DNA from: Planctomycetaceae bacterium
Lineage (GTDB): Bacteria > Planctomycetota > Phycisphaerae > Phycisphaerales > SM1A02
Assembly (NCBI GenBank): GCA_947490615.1
Contig: CANLHK010000004.1
Span: forward strand, 62,001 to 126,000
DNA: 64,000 nt
Reading direction: 5' to 3'
Shown here: positions 27,903 to 35,748 of the stretch, in pieces
Layout: every line of letters starts with the position of its first letter
Numbering within the stretch: the stretch's first letter is position 1
Notes under the pieces: generated by a model
Told to the model about the DNA's origin: nothing
What the model saw: the letters and a program-made list of their open reading frames with translations, nothing else
Database searches by the model: none
Program-made: the position numbers and the translations under genes

Positions 27903-29237
27903 ATGCCTGCCGTTTCGAGTGCCGTTCCTCCGCGCATCGCAGCCTTCCTCAATCAAAAGGGTGGAGTCGGTAAGACGACTTCCACGGTGAACATCGGCGC
28001 GGCGATCGCGTCGCTCGGTCGGCGCACGCTGCTCATCGATCTTGATCCGCAGTCGCACCTTTCACTGCACCTTGGCGTTGATGGCGCGACGGTCGGGTCG
28101 ACGGCCTACGAAGCACTGGTCGAACCAGACGCGGCGTTGCGCGACTCAATCGTGCAGGTTCGGGAGAATCTCTGGCTGCTCCCGTCGACGACCGATCTTG
28201 CGGGCGCGGAGACCGAGCTCGCCTCGCATCCTGACCGCAATCGCATCTTGCGAGAGCGCTTCGAGCCGATCGCAGGCGAGTACGACTTCGTGCTCATCGA
28301 CTGCCCGCCGAGCCTTGGTGTGCTGACGCTCAATGGTCTGTGCCTTGCCGATGAAGTCGTGGTGCCGATGCAGGCGCAGTTTCTTGCGATGCAGGGCCTG
28401 ACCAAGCTGCTCGAAACCGTGCAGGCGCTCTCGCAGGGCCTCAATCCGCGACTCAAAGTCAGCGGCGTCGTGCTCTGCATGCATGAGACGCAAACCGCGC
28501 ACAGTCGTGAAGTCGTCCAGGAGCTCACCAACTTCTTTGCGGAGCACGAGGGCAGTGGACTGCCTTGGGATGGCGCGAAGGTGTTTCTTCCTGCTGTGCG
28601 TCGCAACATCAAGTTGGCCGAGGCGCCGAGTTTTGGTCAGACCATCTTTGACTACGCGCCGTGGTGTCCTGGCGCGATTGACTACCGCACGCTCGCCGAG
28701 CGGTATGTCCGCGAGTGGGAGTTGGCGCATGGCATCACTGACGCACGCGCGGGAAAGCCGACGCATGCCGCCGCCGCAGCAGCAGCGACTGCCGCAGCCT
28801 CAGCCGCTGCGGCCGCCGCTGCAGCATTGCACTCGTCACGCTTCACGCCTCAGACTGCAGCGATTGCGCGCGCCGCCAAGGCAGCGAAGAGTCCGCCGCG
28901 CGTCGGCACGGCTCCCATCGTTGCCGCGACGGTCTCATCGCGTCCACCAGTTGTTGCGCCGTCGCTCCCCGTTGCTCCCGTTGCTCCCGTTGCTCCCGTC
29001 GTGGCGACGGCCGTCGTCGCCGCCGCGAAGAAGGAAGCGCCAGTGAAGAAGGCCAGCACAGCCAAGCGTGCTGAGCCCGCACAGATTGAGACGAAACCGA
29101 TGGCCGTGGTGGCGCCGGTGCAGCAGGCCGCAGCGAAAAAGGCCGTGATGCACGAGATTGCGCCGACTGTTCCCGTCGTGGAACCCATGGACGCGTCGCA
29201 TCCCTTTCGCGCTGCATCGCGCGTGCGGAGTTCTTGA
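27903..29237 (+). CDS. ParA/Soj-type ATPase with long Ala/Pro/Val tail
   Basis: A 444-residue protein. Residues 10-270 are a ParA-type ATPase: deviant Walker A KGGVGKTT (Lys19, Lys24), switch regions LIDLDPQSH and VLIDCPPSLG, then LAEAPSFGQTIFDY. Such ATPases bind DNA or membranes as ATP dimers and position chromosomes or protein complexes. Residues 270-444 are low complexity: a long Ala run, then Val/Pro/Lys/Ala with PVAPVAPVAPVV encoded by a 9-bp tandem repeat. No parB, parS-like repeat or rep gene is adjacent, so a cargo-positioning role is as likely as chromosome segregation. The next genes are all envelope proteins. Confidence 0.88.
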   Translation: MPAVSSAVPPRIAAFLNQKGGVGKTTSTVNIGAAIASLGRRTLLIDLDPQSHLSLHLGVDGATVGSTAYEALVEPDAALRDSIVQVRENLWLLPSTTDLAGAETELASHPDRNRILRERFEPIAGEYDFVLIDCPPSLGVLTLNGLCLADEVVVPMQAQFLAMQGLTKLLETVQALSQGLNPRLKVSGVVLCMHETQTAHSREVVQELTNFFAEHEGSGLPWDGAKVFLPAVRRNIKLAEAPSFGQTIFDYAPWCPGAIDYRTLAERYVREWELAHGITDARAGKPTHAAAAAAATAAASAAAAAAAALHSSRFTPQTAAIARAAKAAKSPPRVGTAPIVAATVSSRPPVVAPSLPVAPVAPVAPVVATAVVAAAKKEAPVKKASTAKRAEPAQIETKPMAVVAPVQQAAAKKAVMHEIAPTVPVVEPMDASHPFRAASRVRSS

Positions 29238-29245
29238 TCGTGACG

Positions 29246-30124
29246 ATGGATGCCGAGGTGTTGGCGGTTGCCGCACGGCGCGCGTGGCGCATCGCACTCG
29301 TCGCGTACCTCATTCCTGTGTCAATCGCGACGCACTGGCCGCGCCTGGGTTTTCCTGGCGGCGGAACCATCGACAAGTTTGTGCACTTCCTCGCCTTTGG
29401 CGTGTTGGCGTGGCTGTGGATGCACGCGCGTCCCTTCGGCCGTGCTTCCGCGGGGTGGTTGATCGCAGCGGCATGGGTGTATCTCGATGAACGCACGCAA
29501 GCCATTGAGATCCTCGGAAGGACTTTCAGTCTCCACGACATGATCGCGGGTTGGCTTGGCGTCGCGATCGCGGGCGCGCTGTACGCGGCACGCACCGCCG
29601 CAACCGCGCCAAGGACCGCGGAGCGCACCGACGCGCAGTTCGTGGAGTCGCTGACCTACAGCCGCGCGAGTTCCTGGCTCATCGCAGGAGCCATCACCCT
29701 CATCTGGATTCTGCTGCTCGGAGGCGCGATGGTGTTGCTCGAGCGCCTGAGTAGCGGTGAAGTCTTCGTGGGGACCTTCGTCTACGCCATCGGCTTTGCT
29801 GGATTGCTGGGCATCGTGTGCGCCACCGTGGCCGTCGAGTCGCTGACTCGGGCGCAATTTTCCAGCGTCGTGGGGCGGCCACTCATCAGACCAGCTCGAA
29901 TGCGTCGCGGTGTTCGTTCGTTGGCAACGATGGTGGGGATCGCGCTGCTCTTGATGCTCGCGTTTCGCCTGCTGGTGCTCGCGCTGTTTGGCTCTACGGT
30001 GCCCGACGAACTGGCGGTCGACCACGAAGGATTCCGCGTGCTCACGCGAGGCTATTCCGTCGCGGTTGCGGTTCTCTCGATTGCGGCGGCCACGGCGCTT
30101 CTGCGTCCCCGCGCTGCGCAATGA
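29246..30124 (+). CDS. VanZ-like family membrane protein
   Basis: A 292-residue membrane protein. The N-terminal half is a VanZ-like domain: THWPRLGFPGGGTIDKFVHF, then WVYLDERTQ and LGRTFSLHDMIAGWLGV, which are the family's DKxxH, DExxQ and R-x-x-x-x-D-x-x-x-N/G signatures. The second half adds four further hydrophobic segments and a charged linker. VanZ confers teicoplanin tolerance by an unknown envelope mechanism. The frame is open back to TTG 29234, which overlaps the parA stop as TTGA; GTG 29240 and ATG 29246 are alternatives. Either way translation is probably coupled to parA. Confidence 0.82.
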   Translation: MDAEVLAVAARRAWRIALVAYLIPVSIATHWPRLGFPGGGTIDKFVHFLAFGVLAWLWMHARPFGRASAGWLIAAAWVYLDERTQAIEILGRTFSLHDMIAGWLGVAIAGALYAARTAATAPRTAERTDAQFVESLTYSRASSWLIAGAITLIWILLLGGAMVLLERLSSGEVFVGTFVYAIGFAGLLGIVCATVAVESLTRAQFSSVVGRPLIRPARMRRGVRSLATMVGIALLLMLAFRLLVLALFGSTVPDELAVDHEGFRVLTRGYSVAVAVLSIAAATALLRPRAAQ

Positions 30125-30130
30125 GCGCGG

Positions 30131-30136
30131 TATCCT
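30131..30136 (+). promoter_or_regulatory. leaderless -10 box TATCCT
   Basis: TATCCT, six bases, then ATG 30143. It would allow independent expression of the lipoprotein and possibly murJ within the parA cluster. Confidence 0.45.
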
Positions 30137-30142
30137 TCGCGG

Positions 30143-30544
30143 ATGCTCGTTGCACTTCGCGCGTTGGCGCTTCCACTTGTCCTCGCGCTTGGCGCGTGTT
30201 CGCAGGAGACCATGCTGCTCGAGAGCGATGTGCCGCTTCCCGACGGCATGAGCACGGTGCGCAGCGCCGACATCCGTCGCGCGGCAGGCACGGTGAGCGG
30301 GGGCACCTTCCTGCTTTCAGGACCTGTGACGGATGCGCGCGGCGATCTTGAACTTTGCAGCAGTCGCTACGCGGACGCGGGTTGGTTTGTCGTCAAGAGC
30401 GACGGCAACTCCGACACGGCCTCAGCGATCTACGCCAAGGACACCCGCGTGGTCGACCTTACGCTGCGACGCCGCGCCCTCGAGCCACGCATGTCCATGG
30501 GTTCACTCACGGTGCAGACACCGGTTCGTGCTCCCACGCCCTGA
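30143..30544 (+). CDS. small lipoprotein of unknown function
   Basis: A 133-residue protein with a type II signal peptide whose lipobox LALGAC puts the lipidated Cys at residue 19. The mature part has no recognised domain. It contains DLELCSSRYADAGWFVVKSD and ends VQTPVRAPTP, and is predicted to be a small alpha/beta domain. Two Cys remain in the mature protein (19 and about 72). It sits between the VanZ-like gene and murJ in a same-strand run, so it may be an envelope accessory factor. Confidence 0.72.
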   Translation: MLVALRALALPLVLALGACSQETMLLESDVPLPDGMSTVRSADIRRAAGTVSGGTFLLSGPVTDARGDLELCSSRYADAGWFVVKSDGNSDTASAIYAKDTRVVDLTLRRRALEPRMSMGSLTVQTPVRAPTP

Positions 30545-30568
30545 TCAGTGTTCGAGGAACGGAATCCG

Positions 30569-32233
30569 ATGGCTGAGCAGTTTGAGAAACACGCGCGCAC
30601 CTTCGGCATTCTGACGCTCGCGAGTCGTCTGACGGGCCTGGTCCGCGACGCAGCGTTCGCGAGCGTGTTTGGCGTGAGTCCCTTCACCGACGCGTTCAAC
30701 TTCGCGTTTCAGTTCCCCAATCTCTTTCGCAGGCTCTTTGGTGAGGGCGCCATCTCGGCAGCGTTTGTGCCGAGATACACCGAGCTGTTGCGCGATGACC
30801 CCGAACGCGCACGACGCTACGCGGGACTTCTCATTGGATTGCTCGCTGCGTTTCTCTGGCTCCTCGTCTGCATCGGCGAACTCGTGCTGTACTGGCTCTG
30901 GCTTGGCGCACCTGAAGTGCAGTACATGGTCGGGCCATCGACAGGTGTTGGTGGCGTTCCGCTTCCAGTCGTGAGCGTGCGCTACGCGAGACTCGCGTAC
31001 GAGTTGCTTGCGGTCATGTTGCCGTACATGCCGATGGTTTGCCTCGTCGCCGTGGGTGGCGCAGCGCTGCAATCGCACGGCCGCTTTGGACCGACGGCGG
31101 GAAGTCCGATCCTGCTCAACCTCTTGATGATCGGCGCGACCGTCGGGCTCTATCCGATGGTGCTCGATGGTTCGCTCGATGCTGCTGCGCACTTGCGCGT
31201 GCTGGCAGTCGCGGTGCTTGTGGCGGGCGTGCTTCAAGTCGCATGGACGGCGTACTCACTGCGCGCGATGCGCTTGAGCTTCGCGATTCGAGAGCCAAGC
31301 GCGTGGGCGTCGGTGCGCGAGACGCTGCTTGGTGCGGGACCGATGATGCTCGGGCTCGGCGTGCTGCAAATCAACATCGTGGTCGATGGCATCATCGCGA
31401 GCTGGCCGAGCATCTTTGGACCGACGATCTTGGGTATGCCCTATCCGTTGGCCGAGGGGGCGATGACTGCGGTGACCAACGCGGCGCGCATCTATGAGTT
31501 TCCGCTCGGCGTCTTTGGGATCTCGATCGCCACGGCGATCTTCCCGCTGCTCGCGCGACAGAACAATGACTTGCCTTCGTTTGCGGCGACGGTGCGCCGT
31601 GGCCTGCGGCTCACGCTCTTCATCGGCGTTCCCGCGAGTCTTGGCCTGATGCTCGTCGCGCGTGAGGCCGTGGGCGTGCTCTTTCAGCGCGGAGCTTTTT
31701 CCGCGTCCGACACCGCGCGCGTCGCGTGGGTCCTGCTCGGATTCGCGCCCGCGATCTGGGCGTATCAGTCGATTCACATCTTGACGCGCGGTTTCTACGC
31801 CCTGAAAAAGCCCATGAAGCCCGTGCGAATCGCGGTTTCGATGGTGGTACTGAACTTCGCGTTGAATGTCGCGCTGATCTTCACGCCGCTGCGTGAAGCA
31901 GGTCTGGCGTGGGCGACTTCGATCTGCGCAGTGTTCCAGGCAGCGATCCTTGCGCGCGCGCTGTCCCGCGAGGTTCCAGGCATCCTCGACCGTGAACTGG
32001 CCGCAAGTGGGCTTCGCTCCACGCTGGCGGCCTGCACAATGGGCGCGGTCTTGGTCGCAGTGGCGCAGTTTCTACCGACCACGACAACCCCACTGGCCAT
32101 GGCGCTGGTGCTGGGCGTCAAGGTTCTTGTCGGCGGGGCGGTCTTTCTCGCAGCGGCCCTGGCGCTGCGGATGCCCGAACTCTCCTGGGCACTGGGAAGG
32201 CGCCTGCCAGCGTTGTTCCGCGGCGGCCGTTGA
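30569..32233 (+). CDS. murJ: lipid II flippase MurJ (MviN family)
   Basis: A 554-residue polytopic membrane protein that moves lipid II, the peptidoglycan precursor, across the cytoplasmic membrane. The N-terminus has the family signature TLASRLTGLVRDAAFASVFG, then SPFTDAFNFAFQFPNLFRRLFGEGA and AAFVPRYTE. About 14 hydrophobic segments follow, with TRGFYALKKPMKPVR between later helices. The start chosen is ATG 30569, preceded by GAGGAACGGA; a GTG at 30548 is also in frame. It follows the small lipoprotein gene closely and precedes the coiled-coil membrane protein gene on the same strand. Confidence 0.94.
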   Translation: MAEQFEKHARTFGILTLASRLTGLVRDAAFASVFGVSPFTDAFNFAFQFPNLFRRLFGEGAISAAFVPRYTELLRDDPERARRYAGLLIGLLAAFLWLLVCIGELVLYWLWLGAPEVQYMVGPSTGVGGVPLPVVSVRYARLAYELLAVMLPYMPMVCLVAVGGAALQSHGRFGPTAGSPILLNLLMIGATVGLYPMVLDGSLDAAAHLRVLAVAVLVAGVLQVAWTAYSLRAMRLSFAIREPSAWASVRETLLGAGPMMLGLGVLQINIVVDGIIASWPSIFGPTILGMPYPLAEGAMTAVTNAARIYEFPLGVFGISIATAIFPLLARQNNDLPSFAATVRRGLRLTLFIGVPASLGLMLVAREAVGVLFQRGAFSASDTARVAWVLLGFAPAIWAYQSIHILTRGFYALKKPMKPVRIAVSMVVLNFALNVALIFTPLREAGLAWATSICAVFQAAILARALSREVPGILDRELAASGLRSTLAACTMGAVLVAVAQFLPTTTTPLAMALVLGVKVLVGGAVFLAAALALRMPELSWALGRRLPALFRGGR

Positions 32234-32269
32234 TATGGGGTCAGCGAGGACCGTCCCCAACTCAGGAAT

Positions 32270-35245
32270 ATGGAAGACACATTTCAGCGAGAGCCCAAAA
32301 TCGCCGATTCGGCGAAATGGAGGCATTTGCTGCAGATGGTGGACCATACCTCACTCAATCAACCGCAGACCGGCACGAGCGACACTTTGGCTTTGCTCGC
32401 GGATGTCGAGCGATCCCTCGCGAAACTTCGCGCGTGCGCCGACGATGAAACCCAGCGTGCCGAAGAGGCCGCGCGTCTTGCGCGCGAGATGAAGTCGCTC
32501 CAAGAGGAGCGGGCTCGTCTGCTCAATCGCCATGTGGAACTCGAATCGCAACTGGCCACCGCGCGTGCCGCCGCCGCCGCGTTTGAGGGCCAGCTTGCGG
32601 AGTCGCGCAACAACTCCAAGCGCTTTGAGTCGCAGCTTGGTGAGTCGCGCGCCGCAACCCAGCGCCTTGAAGGTGAGCTCGGTCGCGCCACGACCAGTGC
32701 GCGCACACTTGCTGGAGAGGGCAAGGAACTCAAGAACAAGGCGACGGCGCTGGAGTCGCAACTTGCCGACACTCGCAAGAACTCGCAGAAGTTGGAGTCC
32801 GATCTCGCGGAGTCGCGCAAGTCGATGACGGCGATTGAAGCGCAGGTCGTTGCCGCTCGCAGCGAAGCGTCGAAGATCGAGTCGCGGTGCGCGGAGCTTC
32901 AAGCCAAGTCGCAGAAGTCCGACGCAGCCTTCGAGCAGAGTCGCAAGGCTTCCGCGCAGTTGGAGTCACAACTCGCTGAGTCGCGCAAGTCGTGCAGCAA
33001 GTTCGAGTCGCAAGTCTCCGAAGCGCGTGGCAGCTCCGCCAAGCTCGAATCGCAGCTCGCGGAATCGAAGAGCGCTGCAACCAAGCTCGAGTCTCAGGTC
33101 GCCGAAGCACGAAAGTCGACCGGCAAGTTTGAAGTGGACCTCGCGGACGCGCGCAAGAGCGCTTCGAAGTTCGAGTCGCAGTGGAATGAAGCGCGCAGCG
33201 CCTCGACGGCCCTCGAGCAGCAGCTCAAGGAGTCGCGCGCGGCGACGGGTCGTCTCGAGCAGCAGTGCTCTCAGGCCAAGGCAACCGCGGACGGACTGCG
33301 TGTCGAACTCAAGAATGCCCAGGAAATCGCGACCCGTGCGCAGCAGGCGGTTGCGGAGATCAACACTGAGAAGGACCGTCTCCAATCCGCCCTCGAGGGA
33401 TCGAAGTCGGAATTGGCGAAGTCCACCGAGCAGTGCGCGCAGTTCGAGGCAGAGCTCGCGGAGGCTGCCCAGTTCTCCGGCCAGTTCTCCATTGAACTCT
33501 CGGGGATGAAGAGTGCGACCCAACGGCTCGAGCACGAGCTCGCCAAGGCGAAGGCCAGTGCTGGACGGCTTGAGCGCGAGCTCACCGACGCCAAGGCCAA
33601 TTCCGCCAAAGCGAACGCTGACATCACCAGTGTGCGCGCGCAATCGTCCACCGGGGACGGTGAAGTTCGCGCTGCGCGACAGGCGATGAGCGCGTTGGAG
33701 AGCGAAGTCGCCACGGCGCGCAAGACCATCGAAGAACTGCGTACCCAGCTCGAGAGTGCCCGCAGTGCGAGCTCTGGCCTTGAGTCCGCGCTCGCGAAGT
33801 CGCAGTCGGACTGCGAAGACGCTGAGCAACTCGCGGTGCTCGCGGAACAAGAGTGCAAGCGTCTCTCGGAGGAGCTCAACACGGCAAGGAACAGCAGTCA
33901 GTCGCTTCAAGGGCTTCAGGGCGAGCAGACTCGCGCCTTGGAAACGCAGCAGGCTTCTGCGCGCGCGGCAATGGAAGCCGAGCGCACTCGTGTTGCGCAA
34001 GCAGAACGCGATCGTGACGCAGCGCGTGACGCGGCCAAGAGTGCCGACGCACGCATCACTTCGATCACCGAACTCGCTGATCGACAGGCCGAGCAGATTC
34101 TGCTGCTCGAGCAGCAGGTCATTGACACCCGCGCGACGCTCGACCAGTTTCGCGCTGGAGCCAGCGAGACTGTCGTCGCGCATACCAATGAAGCAGGCGG
34201 CGAATCCAACGAGAACGCTGGCGCCACGCTCACGCTCGCGCAAATCGAGACGCTCGCTGAGGCGCGCGTCACGGAAATGATCCAGCCCAAGCTCGAGCAA
34301 CTCGCTCAGGTCGCTGCGTTCCTTCGCACGCGTCGCGAGCGGTTGAGCGCGCTGCGCATGGGTCTCAAGCGCCGCGCCAAGGAGCTCAAGGCACTCAAGA
34401 ATTCCGCACAGAACGGCTTCGCCCCCGAGATCGAGGCGGAGCGCACCGAGCTTGCCAAGGAGCGTCAGGAGATCGTTGATCTTCGCTCGATGCTCCACGC
34501 CAGCGAAGACTCCATCGCTCGTCGCGCCGCGGGTACGCGGTTTTTCACCTCGGCCACGCTCTGCTCGGCGATGCTTGGAGTGGCGGCGATCTGCGCTTGG
34601 AATGTTGCAGGTGTGCTGGTCCCCGTACAAGCGTTGGCGACCGTTGAACTCGAAGTGTCGAGCCGAATTCAGGACACGAAGAACGACAGCAAATCCGAGT
34701 CGAACTCCGAGACAGCGACCGAGCCTTCGGCCACTGCGGTGGCAACGCCAGCTGCGATCGCAGAGCCCATCGCAGAACTCATCAAGTCGCGCATCGATGA
34801 TCCAGTCTGGGGCGGTCTCGTCTCGACACGCATCGCTGAGCGCGGCCGCACGCGCGCTGAGAGCGACGCCATGGTGCAGCACCTCGATGATCGTGTCACC
34901 GTCACTCCCGATGGTTCGACGGTGCGTCTCGCGCTGCGTGGAGAAGGCGAAGTGGCCACGCGCATGACGCTCGACGCCATCGCCACCACCGCCGTCGCGG
35001 AAGCGAATCGTGATCCAAGCCGTCGCAGCGATTTCTTGCGCGTGGGGATCGCCAACGCCAAGCAGGAAGTTGGCCGCACCGTCTTCTCGGTGGCCGAAGT
35101 CATGCCCGATAGTGAGCGATTCAAGCGCGCGGGCGCACTCTTTGGCATCACCGTGCTGCTGGGCGCAGGGTTCATTGGAGTGCTGTTGCTGCTCGGCCGC
35201 CGTCCTGCCAAGGTCGTGGAACCCGTGGTGGCCACGCACGACTGA
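32270..35245 (+). CDS. giant coiled-coil membrane protein with Wzz-like topology
   Basis: A 991-residue protein. Residues 30-750 are almost continuous coiled coil, including 17 in-phase 14-residue repeats of the type LESQLAESRKSxxK. A hydrophobic helix lies near residues 755-785 (TSATLCSAMLGVAAICAW). A 165-residue soluble domain follows, then a second helix near 953-975 (ALFGITVLLGAGFIGVLLLL) and a short tail. Helix, extracytoplasmic domain, helix is the layout of Wzz-type chain-length regulators, but with the very large coiled coil on the cytoplasmic side. No tyrosine-kinase motif is seen. AGGAAT lies directly before ATG 32270. A terminator follows at 35275. Confidence 0.85.
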   Translation: MEDTFQREPKIADSAKWRHLLQMVDHTSLNQPQTGTSDTLALLADVERSLAKLRACADDETQRAEEAARLAREMKSLQEERARLLNRHVELESQLATARAAAAAFEGQLAESRNNSKRFESQLGESRAATQRLEGELGRATTSARTLAGEGKELKNKATALESQLADTRKNSQKLESDLAESRKSMTAIEAQVVAARSEASKIESRCAELQAKSQKSDAAFEQSRKASAQLESQLAESRKSCSKFESQVSEARGSSAKLESQLAESKSAATKLESQVAEARKSTGKFEVDLADARKSASKFESQWNEARSASTALEQQLKESRAATGRLEQQCSQAKATADGLRVELKNAQEIATRAQQAVAEINTEKDRLQSALEGSKSELAKSTEQCAQFEAELAEAAQFSGQFSIELSGMKSATQRLEHELAKAKASAGRLERELTDAKANSAKANADITSVRAQSSTGDGEVRAARQAMSALESEVATARKTIEELRTQLESARSASSGLESALAKSQSDCEDAEQLAVLAEQECKRLSEELNTARNSSQSLQGLQGEQTRALETQQASARAAMEAERTRVAQAERDRDAARDAAKSADARITSITELADRQAEQILLLEQQVIDTRATLDQFRAGASETVVAHTNEAGGESNENAGATLTLAQIETLAEARVTEMIQPKLEQLAQVAAFLRTRRERLSALRMGLKRRAKELKALKNSAQNGFAPEIEAERTELAKERQEIVDLRSMLHASEDSIARRAAGTRFFTSATLCSAMLGVAAICAWNVAGVLVPVQALATVELEVSSRIQDTKNDSKSESNSETATEPSATAVATPAAIAEPIAELIKSRIDDPVWGGLVSTRIAERGRTRAESDAMVQHLDDRVTVTPDGSTVRLALRGEGEVATRMTLDAIATTAVAEANRDPSRRSDFLRVGIANAKQEVGRTVFSVAEVMPDSERFKRAGALFGITVLLGAGFIGVLLLLGRRPAKVVEPVVATHD
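32582..33295 (+). repeat. 17 tandem 42-bp coding repeats
   Basis: In-frame, in-phase units of 42 bp (14 residues, two heptads) run without interruption from 32582 to 33295. Well-conserved units begin at 32960 (LESQLAESRKSCSK), 33002, 33044 (LESQLAESKSAATK), 33086 and 33170. They appear to have grown by duplication and would make a regular two-heptad coiled coil. Confidence 0.85.
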
Positions 35246-35274
35246 GCGCGGTGCGCTTCGAATTTATCTCTTCC

Positions 35275-35307
35275 GCCCGCGCAACTCCTGCGCGGGCTTT
35301 TCTTTCT
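35275..35307 (+). terminator. rho-independent terminator after the coiled-coil gene
   Basis: A 9-bp stem, GCCCGCGCA (35275-35283) with TGCGCGGGC (35289-35297), and a 5-base loop, followed by TTTTCTTTCT. It ends the ParA-to-coiled-coil cluster. Confidence 0.9.
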
Positions 35308-35415
35308 GCGCGAGTTTGCGCGGGATCAAGGAAGTGGCGGGGCGATGAGGTCGATGGCCATGTGTCGCAGGTGCGGCAAAGGCGCCACGGATGAGCGCTG
35401 GAAAGGGAAGTTCTC

Positions 35416-35655
35416 GTGCACGGATACGCTCGACTCAAGCTCGTTGGGACCACACCGGTCGATGGCATTGAAGAGTGCCCAGCTGACGGTTTCCCAGAGC
35501 CACTTCCTTTTCCAACCTGCGTTCGCACGCTGCCTCACCGCAGTCGTGGACTTGATCCGCTGGCGGCGCTCGATCGTGTGAGCTTCTCGCTTGAAAAGCT
35601 TCGCGCCGCACTGGAGCCCGCGGCGCCCGACGCAGACGGCCCGCGCGCTGCATGA
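35416..35655 (+). CDS. small protein of unknown function
   Basis: A possible 79-residue protein starting at GTG 35416 (VHGYARLKLVGTT...). No domain is recognised. It is acidic toward the C-terminus, with VSFSLEKLRAALEPAAPDA. Support for it being real is contextual: it lies between a terminator ending the previous gene (35275-35307) and another strong plus-strand terminator just after its stop (35670-35714), which needs some transcript to terminate. GGGAAG about six bases before the GTG could be a ribosome site. The alternative is that this region makes a non-coding RNA. Confidence 0.45.
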   Translation: MHGYARLKLVGTTPVDGIEECPADGFPEPLPFPTCVRTLPHRSRGLDPLAALDRVSFSLEKLRAALEPAAPDADGPRAA

Positions 35656-35669
35656 CCAATCGACCGAAG

Positions 35670-35714
35670 AACACGGCCGCCGCCTATGGGGGACGGCGGC
35701 CGTGTTCGTTTTTG
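35670..35714 (+). terminator. strong rho-independent terminator
   Basis: A perfect 13-bp stem, AACACGGCCGCCG (35670-35682) with CGGCGGCCGTGTT (35694-35706), and an 11-base loop, followed by CGTTTTTG. The T-run is on the plus strand, so it terminates the small transcript from 35.4 kb. It also faces the 3' end of the minus-strand M16 gene. Confidence 0.9.
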
Positions 35715-35748
35715 CATGACGCGTGTCGTCGAGCGCAGTCTCACGCGC

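Noticed and set aside
28971-28999. Non-coding tandem repeat (GTTGCTCCC three times)
   Set aside because: It is in frame inside the ParA tail and simply encodes VAP repeats.
32966-35239. 757-codon minus-strand frame opposite the coiled-coil gene
   Set aside because: Created by the 42-bp coding repeats; the repeats are in phase for the plus-strand protein.
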